Shown: one piece after another, positions 46,930 to 56,356 of the stretch
Layout: the number at the start of each line of letters is the position of its first letter
How positions within the stretch are numbered: the first letter of the stretch is position 1
Source of the DNA: Ogataea parapolymorpha DL-1
Taxonomy: Eukaryota > Ascomycota > Pichiomycetes > Pichiales > Pichiaceae
Direction of reading: 5' to 3'
Length of the DNA: 64,000 nucleotides
Assembly: GCF_000187245.1 (NCBI RefSeq)
Contig: NC_027861.1
Location: 434,001-498,000 of the forward strand
The notes under the pieces: generated by a model
The model's input: the letters and a program-made list of their open reading frames with translations, nothing else
Told to the model about the DNA's origin: nothing
Database searches by the model: none
Translations under genes and position numbers: made by a program

Positions 46930-47602
46930 ATAGCACAAATATACGCACCACGCTTTAATTCCAAATAGGTATATAAAATTAACGATCAACAGAATGATGT
47001 AAGAGATCAATGCTGATTCGATCTAAAAATAACGTTCCTGAGCAAAAGTTCCATGAATACCCAGGTAGGAAATAAATGATTAGCAGCCTCAGTGATTGCT
47101 TTTTGAATTGCTTGATGATCTTTCCGAATCAAGCAATATCTGCTGGCCATGAACCGGCCCCTCAGAAAAGTAAAATCTGGACTTCTCGCTTAAAACCAGC
47201 CACGAGATCAGATCCGCCTCGATTTTTTCAGAAAGACAATAGATTTTAACTTTGTGACAATAATTATTGTCAAGCACCTTTACAAAATCGAACGTGAGAA
47301 TTGAGTAGTGAACGCTTTTAATCTATTGTTTCAAAGCGTGTCGGTATTGTTTTGTTCTGCATACCGTGTTTGGTAGCAGATCCCCTTGTGGCTAGCTCTT
47401 GAGACACGCATCTGACAGTGCTGAATATAAACGCAAACATTTAACGTTTATTCTAAGTTTTGCACTTCATAGGTTATCTGTCAATACTTTCTTCGTGGCC
47501 GACGTGATCACTCTTTTTTCACAGCCAGTATCTAAACATTCTTTCATTCTTTCGTGTCTTACAATAACAGACCCATTCCATTCCTTTCATTAGTTCAAAC
47601 AA
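46930..47602. promoter_or_regulatory. PHA2-PRY1 intergenic region
   Basis: 673 bp. It contains a 10-bp perfect inverted repeat (ATTGCTTGAT at 47107-47116, ATCAAGCAAT at 47128-47137, 11-nt loop), an 18-bp perfect palindrome at 47255-47272, and a TATAA at about 47425. A 64-codon plus ORF at 47399-47593 has no protein-like features. Confidence 0.4.
47255..47272. repeat. 18-bp perfect palindrome
   Basis: TGACAATAATTATTGTCA. It contains two inverted ACAAT half-sites, which is the core recognised by HMG-box proteins. It lies about 330 bp before the PRY1-like ATG. Confidence 0.8.
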
Positions 47603-48487
47603 ATGAAGCTTTCATCAATTGTCACATTCTGTGTCTTGGGACACCTGGCTACTGCCGCTCCCTTTTTTCATCTCAAAAGAGAAGCAGATCCAAAATTAGT
47701 TGTTGTGACACAAACAGTTAAGAAGACCGTTGTCATCACTCCTGGCGCCACTCAGGCGCTCGGCGGCATTCAGAGTACTACTTCTAGCAGCACAGCGGTC
47801 TACACCTCATCCACGGCAGTCTCAGACGGAGACAACCTCGTTGGAACCTTCAACGTTGAGGTGGCTTCAAGTTCTTCCATCGCTCCATCTGAGACCGACA
47901 ATGCTCAGCCAAGCTCCACCGAGTCCACTAGCTCCGCCATTCCTCCAACCACATTAAGCACTTCCTCGCCAACACCAACTCCAACAGAGGCCTCCTCAAC
48001 CACCAAATCATCTGCATCTTCCACATCTGCCACTTCTACCACATCGTCTAGTTCGTCTGGTTCCTCGAGCTCGGACTTCCAGGAGGCAATCCTCAAGGCA
48101 CACAACGACAAGAGAGCATTGCACGGAGTTGATGCACTTACGTGGGATGACACTCTTGCTCAGTATGCTCAGAACTATGCTGACGAGTACAGCTGTTCCG
48201 GAGTTTTGACTCACTCCGGAGGAAAGTACGGTGAAAATCTGGCATTGGGCTACTCTACCACCGGTACCGTGGATGCTTGGTACAACGAGGGAGCGAACTA
48301 CAACTATGGTTCTAGCTGTTCTGTTTATGACCACTTCACCCAAGTTATCTGGAAGTCGACAACGAAGGTTGGATGTGGATACAAACATTGCAACGACTAT
48401 TGGGGAACTTACATAGTATGCTCCTATGACCCTGCCGGAAACATTATTGGTGGATGTGCTTCCAATGTTCCTGCGCTTTCTTCTTAG
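47603..48487 (+). CDS. PRY1: Pry1-like secreted CAP/SCP protein
   Basis: Secreted sterol- and fatty-acid-binding protein of the CAP superfamily. The 294 residues have a signal peptide (MKLSSIVTFCVLGHLATAAP), a Kex2-type KR site at 25-26, a Ser/Thr-rich stalk (about residues 50-155, probably O-mannosylated) and a C-terminal CAP domain: LKAHNDKRALHGVDALTWDD, GENLALGY, HFTQVIWKSTTKVGCG and YIVCSYDPAGN, with the Cys pattern of Pry1 (six Cys). It corresponds in layout to S. cerevisiae Pry1/Pry2. Confidence 0.9.
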   Translation: MKLSSIVTFCVLGHLATAAPFFHLKREADPKLVVVTQTVKKTVVITPGATQALGGIQSTTSSSTAVYTSSTAVSDGDNLVGTFNVEVASSSSIAPSETDNAQPSSTESTSSAIPPTTLSTSSPTPTPTEASSTTKSSASSTSATSTTSSSSSGSSSSDFQEAILKAHNDKRALHGVDALTWDDTLAQYAQNYADEYSCSGVLTHSGGKYGENLALGYSTTGTVDAWYNEGANYNYGSSCSVYDHFTQVIWKSTTKVGCGYKHCNDYWGTYIVCSYDPAGNIIGGCASNVPALSS

Positions 48488-48577
48488 GCACTTGCTTTCC
48501 TTCTAGTACTAGGGTTCATTTATAGTTTAAAAAATTGAATTTTACGCGAAATTAGATCGCTCGTTTTGAGTTTCTCC

Positions 48578-49720
48578 ATGTCTAGCGTGCAGCAACAGCA
48601 AAGTCGAAAGCCTACAATCTATCAGGTTGTGCGGCTGGTATTTGCCATACTCACGTTTGCTACCGGTTGCTTGAGCATCGTTTTCTCCCAACTGTTGGTG
48701 AATGTGACGTTAGGTGGCGATGAGGGATTAAGGACGCGCTGGATCGGTTTCACAAAGCGCAATTTCGTGATTCTGATTACCTTTATAACAAGTCTTACAT
48801 GCCCAACCGATCTCGAATTGTCATTTGATTCCGATACCGTCTCGTGTCGCGAGGTTTTGGCCAATGCCGAGCGGTCCTTGTTGAAATTAAATACTAGCGC
48901 CATTTTGATTGCCAATCACCAACTATACACTGATTGGGTCTTCCTATGGTTTGTCTCGTATTTGAATGAATGTGCGGAGAACTTCTACATCATTATGAAG
49001 AAGTCGCTGGAAAGAATACCAATTTTGGGGTACGGCATGAAGAATTATGATTTCATTTTCCTTAATCGAAAATGGGACTTGGACAGGTCATATATGATTC
49101 AAAGGTTTGCGCATCTAAGTTCTGTCAAAAAGCATTGGCTGCTTATTTTCCCAGAAGGTACAAATTTGAGCCCCAACACTAAACCAAGGTCAGACGATTT
49201 CATGACAAGGCAGCACCTGGATTTTAAACTAGATCATGTGTTGCTGCCCCGCGTGAAAGGGCTGTACCTAGCGTGTAAACACATGCACAAAAAGACAAAT
49301 CTTATCCTTGATTTCACAATGGCTTACAGTGACCATCTTGCGACAGAGTATGCTCAAGATTCGTTTACTTTGCGCTCAATCTATCTGCTTGGAAAGGGTC
49401 CGAAGAGCTTAAGCATGTTTGTCAGAGCAATTGATATAAGTTCGATTGACGGATGCACTTTCGATGAAAACGCGAACGAGGAAGAAGAAGAAGAGGATAT
49501 GAGAAAATTTGAAGTTTGGCTGAACAAACTTTGGGTGCAAAAGGATAAAATGATGGACAACTATTACAAAACAGGGCATTTGGTGGAGGGGGTCAAATCA
49601 ACGAAAATTCCCTTGAAACTTCGCAATAGATTTGAAATTTTGAATGTGTATGTCATACCCATCGTGTTCTTTGTTCTGACCTGGCTCGCATGTCGTTTAA
49701 TTACTACGTTGTTACGTTAG
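48578..49720 (+). CDS. CST26: Lysophospholipid acyltransferase, Cst26 family
   Basis: PlsC/AGPAT-type acyltransferase. The open frame begins with TTG at 48566; the first ATG is 48578, giving 380 residues. It has an N-terminal membrane helix (VVRLVFAILTFATGCLSIVFS), the acyltransferase block I NHQLYTDW (NHxxxxD form), block II-like FLNRKWDLD, block III IFPEGTN and a C-terminal helix (FEILNVYVIPIVFFVLTWLACRLI). Yeast Cst26 (Psi1) remodels stearoyl chains at sn-1 of phosphatidylinositol; whether this copy does is inferred. A GAA repeat codes EEEEEE near 49480. Confidence 0.8.
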   Translation: MSSVQQQQSRKPTIYQVVRLVFAILTFATGCLSIVFSQLLVNVTLGGDEGLRTRWIGFTKRNFVILITFITSLTCPTDLELSFDSDTVSCREVLANAERSLLKLNTSAILIANHQLYTDWVFLWFVSYLNECAENFYIIMKKSLERIPILGYGMKNYDFIFLNRKWDLDRSYMIQRFAHLSSVKKHWLLIFPEGTNLSPNTKPRSDDFMTRQHLDFKLDHVLLPRVKGLYLACKHMHKKTNLILDFTMAYSDHLATEYAQDSFTLRSIYLLGKGPKSLSMFVRAIDISSIDGCTFDENANEEEEEEDMRKFEVWLNKLWVQKDKMMDNYYKTGHLVEGVKSTKIPLKLRNRFEILNVYVIPIVFFVLTWLACRLITTLLR

Positions 49721-49988
49721 AATGCTATATGATCAATTACGCAACAGACTGAATCTAGATTCGCTTAGTGCTAACGAGATAACGTCTACAAGCTAAAGCC
49801 AAATATATATTATGTCATGAATTAACTATTGACTTCATCCTATAGAATTTTCTCTTAGTTCGTACCTGTTGTGGAGAAACATCCCAGTAGCTCCGTATTA
49901 GTTGAGAACTCCATCTCCACTGCACATAAATAGGGCACAGCGACATTGTTACTTGTAATGCTGTATTTCCTAAATTTCACACTCTATC

Positions 49989-51266
49989 TCACTTAGAATT
50001 ATCGAAGTCGTCCCATGTGAGTATATTAAGTGGTCTTGCGTAGTAGAGTTTTTCGTATCCTTCTCTTTTATTCTCATCGTCGTATTCTGCTGTGTAATCT
50101 TGTTTCATGCTTTTTGAATTGTGACTTTCAAACTCCTTAGATCCTCTGAATGTAATTTCTGGCATGATGATAACATCATCAACCTGTGTCGGCCCAACAG
50201 CTAGGCTAAGCAGCTTGTATGAAATGCGGTCTTGTGTTTCAGGGCCCACAATCTTTTGTGGTAATAAGTCTTTGTCTGTTCTTGCAACTCTGTAGATGAA
50301 AGGAGATTCAAGCTCATTCAGATACTCAAATAAAGTGTCAGTGAAAACTGATTCACCAGTACATTGTGTTAGCGGTTCACCATTGCTATCCAAATTTTCA
50401 AAAGCTGTATTCCAGTCAATCTCATGAATTATGCGATCATCGTTGTGAACCATATAGGTAATTCGAGCAATAAGTTTTGCCAAAAAAGGGTGATGGGACT
50501 TTGCTTTGAAAAGCTTATTTGAAAATGATAACCTTCTGTTGTATAGCAACGTCCAGTTCTCATCGTTGTAGTCTGTAGAAATGCCCACCATCAGCTTACC
50601 AGGAATTATACGAGATTCATACCAGTATTTCATCGGTTTCACGCAAATTGTATCAATGTCTGCAAACAATCCACCACCAATGTACACTATCAGGTACTTG
50701 AGAAACTCATATTTGAGCCGGACATCTGGAAGTTTGAGTAGTGCATCCAAAACCTCTGGCACCTGGTCCTTGAGATAATCTGAAACTAAAGATTCTCCCT
50801 CCGACGTCAAAATCAAATTATGGTTGTAATCGTCATTCACCAGTCTCCATCGTTGAATGTGAGGAAAGCAATTGACTGGAAATTTCCTGTCGTCTGGTCT
50901 TTGTTGCCACATCTGCCAAATATTGTTTTCAATTTCACCTTCTGCCTCGTAAGGAAAATAGTGAATAAGTCGAGCCTCGATTGTATACATATCATGAATA
51001 TTCTTTCGAGGAGGCGGGGTCTTGATCAGAGTAGCATTTCCAAAAAAGCTCTGTGGGTAAAAGTCTGACAGGCTATACCGCTTTCTGACAGAACTGGTAG
51101 GATCACCCAAACTCAAGTTTAACAATATGAACACAGCAACAGTGGACAGGATCATATACTTATAGCTTCTCCATAGGTTGTAAATATACCGAGGCACTTG
51201 AGATGGAGCCATTTCCTTGGTATTGGGTCCAGGAGATTCGATATACCTGCTGAAACTCGAATACAT
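49989..51266 (-). CDS. Och1-family alpha-mannosyltransferase (GT32)
   Basis: Golgi type II glycosyltransferase. The frame is open from a TTG at 51356, but the first ATG is 51266, giving 425 residues; a further Met follows 18 residues on. A short cytosolic tail precedes one membrane anchor (YMILSTVAVFILLNLSL). The GT32 core has NNIWQMWQQR, KYEFLKYLIVYIGGGLFADIDT (DXD motif) and CTGESVFTDTL. Och1 and Hoc1 are the nearest known types; I cannot choose between them. Confidence 0.82.
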   Translation of the reverse strand: MYSSFSRYIESPGPNTKEMAPSQVPRYIYNLWRSYKYMILSTVAVFILLNLSLGDPTSSVRKRYSLSDFYPQSFFGNATLIKTPPPRKNIHDMYTIEARLIHYFPYEAEGEIENNIWQMWQQRPDDRKFPVNCFPHIQRWRLVNDDYNHNLILTSEGESLVSDYLKDQVPEVLDALLKLPDVRLKYEFLKYLIVYIGGGLFADIDTICVKPMKYWYESRIIPGKLMVGISTDYNDENWTLLYNRRLSFSNKLFKAKSHHPFLAKLIARITYMVHNDDRIIHEIDWNTAFENLDSNGEPLTQCTGESVFTDTLFEYLNELESPFIYRVARTDKDLLPQKIVGPETQDRISYKLLSLAVGPTQVDDVIIMPEITFRGSKEFESHNSKSMKQDYTAEYDDENKREGYEKLYYARPLNILTWDDFDNSK

Positions 51267-51393
51267 GGGGACAGAATTATATTTCAGGATGGACTGTTTT
51301 TTTACTGTCAAAAATACGACGGTAAATTCTTCCTTGGAATGAATATATCGAGACAAAAAAAGTTCACTGCCTGAGTGTTAAAATGTATTCTGT

Positions 51394-53502
51394 TTAGCTA
51401 TCTTCCTTATTTAACATGCTTAAAATATACTGGTAGTTTTGATACATCTGCGATAGCTCAGACACAGTGAGCTGTTCGAATGGCTTATTGCCAAAGCGAT
51501 CTAGTTTCGAAATATCAATGTTGGCAAACTTTTGAGGGTCCTCAGAACGGTTTTGAAAATGATCACTCAAAGAGCTTCCCCGGCTTCTGTTCTTAACATT
51601 CTCAAAGGCGTTCTCAATGGAGTTGAGAAGCCCTGCTTTCCCCATTTTTGAATACTCCTGATTAAATAGGCCAGTGTTTATCAAACTAGTAGTACGGCTG
51701 CGCATCTTGTTAAGTGAAGGCTTGCTTTTATCTCCCGATTGACCGTTGCTGCCTGTGTTGAAAGGAGTAATGGTATTCTGAGAAACTCCATTGTTGGAAG
51801 CGTTGGGCTCCAGGTGAACATTGAGAGAGGAGCTAGATGAAGATGCGCTCACAGGCCGAAAGTTTTTCATCACTCCGCTCATGCTGCTGGTAAATTTGTT
51901 GATGAATTTATCCTGTGCATTTGGTGACGAAACAATGGAGTCTGTTTGTGACCTTGTGCGAACCAACGTTGTCGAAGTGATGGTGGATGCCCCCAAATCT
52001 TCTCCCGTTTCTGGTTGATCCAAATGCGACGATAGTTGTAACGACAAGTCGGAGCCAGTATGTACATGATGACGAGAGTCGCTGGTAGAGATCGACGAGG
52101 TAGGGGTGATTCTGGACTCCTCAACTTTTGGAAGAGAGACGGTGGATTGTATGGCTAGATTTTCCTCCATCTGCTGCCTGGTAGACTCCAAAATAGGATC
52201 GTGGTTGTCTGTAGTTCCGATAGAATTTAGCCACGAGACCCTACCAATTATGCTTTTGATGCTGGAGTCCACGGCATTACTAATATTTCGGATGCCTTGA
52301 TCCGCATGATACAATGGCAGAAATTCAGATGGCGCTAGCAAGGAGAATCGAGATGAGTCCAAAAGAAAAGAAGGTTGATGAGAAGGTGACAGGATAGGTC
52401 GAATTTTTTTGATCTCCTCCTCAATTGATTCTAATACCAAAGGCTTTGTCAGAAATTCAAGAAACTGATCACGAGATTCTTCAGGAACCTTGCAAATGCT
52501 CTCATCCAAGCTTATGTTTAAATTGTCCAAAGTCACACTGGCGAGATAAGAGAGGCTTGCTTCAAAATTGGTGAAGACATACAATAACTGGCCTTTTTCA
52601 TCGTCATTTCCGTCATAAATATAATCGTTCCGAAATCTCTTAATGAACTCAAATTGGGTAATGAGGGCATGAGTCCGCAGGTCTCCAAGTTTGATGAACA
52701 CGTAAATGAGAATGGGAAGATAAATATCCGTATTTATTTCGTGAAAGGTGTTCTTGCTAAGTTCCCTGATCAGTTTGTCAATTTCGGCATGCACTTGAGA
52801 TAAATGCTTCAATTTTAATGTAGGAGAGCGCTCCGCCGTGAAAATTTCCAACTGCGGGAGAATGCGACCATTCAAATTGTCCAAGAATAAATCTTCATCA
52901 ATATCCAGATGGATATCTAAGTTTTCAAATTTGATGTCCAAACTATTGAGGTATGCAAGCTTGATTCCAAAATCTTTGTCGAGCTTTTTCTCAAACTCAT
53001 CTATTGGGACTCCTTTCTTGGGAAACATGAGAGATGAGTAAAACTTTTCACATAGTAATCGCTCAACAATGAGATTGTACTTGCAAGAAGGATTGTTAAG
53101 CGGTTTATCAAGCTCCTTCAGCTCCACTCTTTTCTCACTATGCGTGAAGTCATTTGTTTTGATGTTGAAATCTGTATAAAATCTTTGGAACAGCTCAGCG
53201 ATCTCGAACGTAGCTAGTGGCTTTGCATACCGAGGTTCTCTAAGAGATTTTATGAAATCCTGTAAATGCCTTAGAAGAGAAGCTGGAAGTTCTTCCTTGC
53301 TTGTCACTTGGACTGAATTGACAATTCTTTCATTGCTGTCACGTCTTTCCGATCCAATAGCCGGCGACTTATCTGATAGCGACTGTGAGCTGACAGCTGT
53401 ATGTTGGGTATCATCTAAAACATCAGATTGTTCAGCATCATAAGAGAACTTAACTGATGTATCTGGTTGCCAGCTATCTTTCGTTGGAGGGGTATGAAAC
53501 AT
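51394..53502 (-). CDS. MUK1: VPS9-domain Rab5-type GEF, Muk1-like
   Basis: Exchange factor for the endosomal Rab5-family GTPases (Vps21 group). The first ATG is 53502 (a TTG lies two codons upstream), giving 702 residues. The middle holds the VPS9 domain: LSQVHAEIDKLIRELS, DIYLPILIYVFIKL and then LITQFEFIKRF and LLYVFTNFEASLSYLASVTLDNL. The C-terminal half is Ser-rich and probably disordered, ending in a short helix (LTVSELSQMYQNYQYIL). No CUE domain is seen, so it fits Muk1 better than Vps9. Confidence 0.75.
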   Translation of the reverse strand: MFHTPPTKDSWQPDTSVKFSYDAEQSDVLDDTQHTAVSSQSLSDKSPAIGSERRDSNERIVNSVQVTSKEELPASLLRHLQDFIKSLREPRYAKPLATFEIAELFQRFYTDFNIKTNDFTHSEKRVELKELDKPLNNPSCKYNLIVERLLCEKFYSSLMFPKKGVPIDEFEKKLDKDFGIKLAYLNSLDIKFENLDIHLDIDEDLFLDNLNGRILPQLEIFTAERSPTLKLKHLSQVHAEIDKLIRELSKNTFHEINTDIYLPILIYVFIKLGDLRTHALITQFEFIKRFRNDYIYDGNDDEKGQLLYVFTNFEASLSYLASVTLDNLNISLDESICKVPEESRDQFLEFLTKPLVLESIEEEIKKIRPILSPSHQPSFLLDSSRFSLLAPSEFLPLYHADQGIRNISNAVDSSIKSIIGRVSWLNSIGTTDNHDPILESTRQQMEENLAIQSTVSLPKVEESRITPTSSISTSDSRHHVHTGSDLSLQLSSHLDQPETGEDLGASTITSTTLVRTRSQTDSIVSSPNAQDKFINKFTSSMSGVMKNFRPVSASSSSSSLNVHLEPNASNNGVSQNTITPFNTGSNGQSGDKSKPSLNKMRSRTTSLINTGLFNQEYSKMGKAGLLNSIENAFENVKNRSRGSSLSDHFQNRSEDPQKFANIDISKLDRFGNKPFEQLTVSELSQMYQNYQYILSMLNKEDS

Positions 53503-54198
53503 GGTCAAATGTAAATCAGGCCCGTCTATAATTTATTCAACGAATAATGCAAAACCGCGCTTGGGGGTAATGGTAATCCTAAATCCCCCAAATGTCAATG
53601 AAGTGCTGTTTGAGTTATAAGGTGGCTGCGTGCTAGTCTTGCGAAACTTTTGGGCTAAATTTAGTTCATTCCCTCCTCGGGTTCTTATCTCTCTGTAAGG
53701 CAATTGTTAAAAATTTGACCCCGTCAAAAAGTTGGCAGATCATCAACTTTAACACTGGTTTTACGTAAATGTACCACTGCTTCAAACTACTTGACACAAA
53801 TCGATAACTCTGTATAAGTTCGCACACTTCATTTAACACCATCATCATTTCGGTTTTTCAATGATTACTTTGATTTATGAGGCTTGTCGTAAAGCGATCG
53901 GTACGGGATTTTTCGATATTGTCTCGAACTGATCGAGGATGAATTAGTATATGACTTTTTGTTCAAAGCCTCCATTTTATATCTCACAATCTTTATGATG
54001 CTAAACTTGCAATTGAATGCCTAGCTCTCAGTAATCATAGCCTGCTGCCCTGAACCGAGCACTACGTTTTATGGAAATAAGAAACTAGACTATTAAGTTC
54101 GCTTATCAGTAAATTTTTTTGTAAATCAGATGGAACAAACTCCCAAAATGTCATGAGCAGTTTTCCTCCCCCATTCTCAGTATTCCATTGCTCAGAGC
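53503..54198. promoter_or_regulatory. MUK1 upstream region
   Basis: 696 bp between two minus-strand genes. It contains a G-rich/C-rich inverted repeat (TTGGGGG at 53561-53567 and CCCCCAA at 53585-53591) close to the MUK1-like start, possibly zinc-finger (Mig1/Adr1-type) sites. Otherwise it is AT-rich; no ORF of note. Confidence 0.3.
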
Positions 54199-55122
54199 TT
54201 AAAAGAAACCTCCTCCTCCTTCTTGACGACGCCCTCCCATACCACCAAATCCACCTCCTTGGCCATAGCTATTGTCATCGTACCTTCCACCGCCACCATA
54301 TCCACCTTGATCATAGCCGGCATTATCGTATCTGCCCCCTCCATATCCACCTTGGCCTCCCATTCCACCAAATCCATGACCTCCTTGCTGTCCTCCACCA
54401 AAGCCAGAGCTGCCGTGTTGTCCTCCACCAAACCCAGAGCCGCCATGTTGTCCTCCCAGCAATCCAGAAACGAGAGAACCTAATCCTCCTCCCATACCTC
54501 CACCTGTGGAGCTAGCCATGCCACTACCGCCTCCCAGAAGAGAACCGAGATTGAATCCACCTTGGTTCTGTTGGTGTTGAGGAGTGGCACCGGCCCCAGC
54601 CAAGGCAGAGATGAGTGATCCGAACCCACTCGATCCTCCTCCCATCCCTCCTCCTCCAAATCCTCCACCCGTGCTGCCACTACCACCGGCACCCAGAAGG
54701 GATGAAAGCATACCCAATTGGGATGAGGTGGAATTGCCTCCATTCAGCACCTGAGATATCAGCATTGAGCTCAAGCCTCTTTCATTCGAGCCATAATTCG
54801 GATTTTGTTCAACCTCACGTTGCAAAGATCCGGAAATATTGTTCAAAATATTGTTTAGCTTCTGTTGCACCTCCGGCGAGTTAATCACTCCATCCTGTTC
54901 ATCTAGCTCTGCAGCCAATCTATACTGGTCGACGGCAGCCTTTTGATCGCCCTCCGACAAAAGAATATCACCCAAAGCTATTCTTACTTTACAAAACAAG
55001 TTAGGGTCCACCCTCTGCGATTGGCAAATTTCAACTGCTCTTTGTATGATCTGTTTTGCATTAGCCCCAGTAGATGACTGGGCTTGTTGTAGCAAATTCT
55101 GGACTTCTCCTTCAGCAGACAT
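54199..55122 (-). CDS. Gly-rich prion-like protein with TPR-like head
   Basis: The frame extends upstream to a GTG, but the first ATG is 55122 (MSAEGEVQNLLQQAQSS), giving 307 residues. Residues 1-110 look like helical hairpins of TPR type (ICQSQRVDPNLFCKVRIALGDILLSEGD, AAVDQYRLAAELDEQDG). From about residue 140 the protein is more than half glycine, with GGG, GFGG and SGFGGGQ repeats, then a Tyr-Gly-Asp-Asn-rich end (YDQGGYGGGGRYDDNSYG) and a final GGFF. Such a tail suggests phase separation or a prion-like role. I do not recognise a named orthologue. Confidence 0.8.
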   Translation of the reverse strand: MSAEGEVQNLLQQAQSSTGANAKQIIQRAVEICQSQRVDPNLFCKVRIALGDILLSEGDQKAAVDQYRLAAELDEQDGVINSPEVQQKLNNILNNISGSLQREVEQNPNYGSNERGLSSMLISQVLNGGNSTSSQLGMLSSLLGAGGSGSTGGGFGGGGMGGGSSGFGSLISALAGAGATPQHQQNQGGFNLGSLLGGGSGMASSTGGGMGGGLGSLVSGLLGGQHGGSGFGGGQHGSSGFGGGQQGGHGFGGMGGQGGYGGGRYDNAGYDQGGYGGGGRYDDNSYGQGGGFGGMGGRRQEGGGGFF

Positions 55123-55264
55123 AATGAAAAGGTTTGTAAATATAAAGCAGATGACCTGAGTGTCCTTTGCTCTTTTTTTTTGAAATTTCACCTGGAGTTG
55201 CAGCAGCGGCTGAGACAGTCGAAAAAATATACGCGCGTTTCTCAGTGATTTACTTTATTAATTG

Positions 55265-55864
55265 ATGAAAGACGTTTCAAATTTAGATGATGACCTGAAA
55301 TCCTCAAGGATCAAGAAGTATAACAACCCATCGCTTCAAAATGAGGTCAAGGAATGGCTTCTACAAGTTATGAGCTCTAGTATCAACGAAAATGAACTCA
55401 GGTCCACAGACCTCGTCGATTTCCTCAAATCAGGGGAGGTTTTGTCACAGTTGATAAATTGTGTTTGGGGAGCAAATACCCTTCCAGTGAGGAAAAGCAA
55501 AATGGCTTTTGTACAGATGGAGTCAATTGAGCAATTTTTAAACTTTATCAAGTCCAAGGGGGTGCCTCAGGATGAGTTGTTTCAAACAGTTGATCTATAT
55601 GAACGCCAAGATCCGTATCAGGTAGTGATGGCCATACAGTCTCTATCACGGTTGATTCATAAGGAGTTTGGGGACCGATATCCCTTAATTGGGCCCACCA
55701 TCGCTGCCAAGCATGAGCGCCCAAAGGTCCCTCCAAAACCAAAAAAGTTCTCGGCTAATAGTGGCGCTGCTTGGAGTACTATGGAGTACGGTTATATGAA
55801 CGGTAGTAATCAAAAGACGGAAAACATTGTTTTTGGCGCGAGAAGAGACATTGTTAAACGTTGA
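55265..55864 (+). CDS. SCP1: Calponin/transgelin-type actin-bundling protein Scp1
   Basis: Actin-bundling protein of cortical patches. The ATG at 55265 follows a TTG, giving 199 residues. A single calponin-homology domain (NEVKEWLLQVMSS, LVDFLKSGEVLSQLINCVW, ESIEQFLNFIKSKGVPQDELFQTVDLYERQDPYQVVMAIQSLSRL in blocks) is followed by a Pro-rich linker (PKVPPKPKKF) and one calponin repeat (AAWSTMEYGYMNGSN...). This is the order of yeast Scp1. It converges on PEX22 with 9 bp between the stops. Confidence 0.93.
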   Translation: MKDVSNLDDDLKSSRIKKYNNPSLQNEVKEWLLQVMSSSINENELRSTDLVDFLKSGEVLSQLINCVWGANTLPVRKSKMAFVQMESIEQFLNFIKSKGVPQDELFQTVDLYERQDPYQVVMAIQSLSRLIHKEFGDRYPLIGPTIAAKHERPKVPPKPKKFSANSGAAWSTMEYGYMNGSNQKTENIVFGARRDIVKR

Positions 55865-55873
55865 ACCCTAGAG

Positions 55874-56356
55874 CTATATATAATCATTTATATGATCCAC
55901 CTCATGAACGTTAATCAGAAACTTGTCCAAATGAAATGCCTCGACCTCATTTGCAGACATTTCCAAGTTGTTCATTGTTATAAGGTTTATTTTAGAGCTA
56001 AGTTGTTTTAGAACATGGAAAATACTCTCCTCTGACCGAACTTGGATGACTTTGTGTGAGTTTCCTTGCACATTGAACCTTGATAAAAACTCTGATTTAT
56101 CAACCGAAGGATGAAGAATGACAGTAAGGTTTGGATATTCATTCAGATAAGCAGCACTAAAAGAATCAAGATCCTTTTGCGTGAGAACCAGTGACACAGA
56201 TTGACCATTGCTCTTGCTAGCTTCGGATGTCTTTGCAGGTTCTTCGAAAAGCCCAGAATTAATCGTTTTCAACGCCCAAGCACCTCCAATTACCAATCCA
56301 ACAACTGCTGTCGCTGCAATAGCATGGGGCCAAAGTTTCCTTGAGTTTCTTGACAT
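55874..56356 (-). CDS. PEX22: Pex22, peroxisomal membrane anchor for Pex4
   Basis: Pex22 tethers the ubiquitin-conjugating enzyme Pex4 to the peroxisome so that Pex5 can be recycled. The 160 residues have a basic N-terminus (MSRNSRKLWPH), one membrane helix (AIAATAVVGLVIGGAWAL) and a cytosolic alpha/beta domain with SLVLTQKDL, VILHPSVD, KVIQVRSEESIFHVLKQLSSKINLI and HLDKFLINV. The pattern and length agree with Pex22 proteins, which are poorly conserved, so the name rests on layout plus these blocks. Confidence 0.78.
   Translation of the reverse strand: MSRNSRKLWPHAIAATAVVGLVIGGAWALKTINSGLFEEPAKTSEASKSNGQSVSLVLTQKDLDSFSAAYLNEYPNLTVILHPSVDKSEFLSRFNVQGNSHKVIQVRSEESIFHVLKQLSSKINLITMNNLEMSANEVEAFHLDKFLINVHEVDHINDYI

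Noticed and set aside
47399..47593. 64-codon ORF before the PRY1-like gene
   Set aside because: It overlaps the likely promoter and leader, and its composition (Phe, Ser, His, Leu) looks like translated T-rich DNA.
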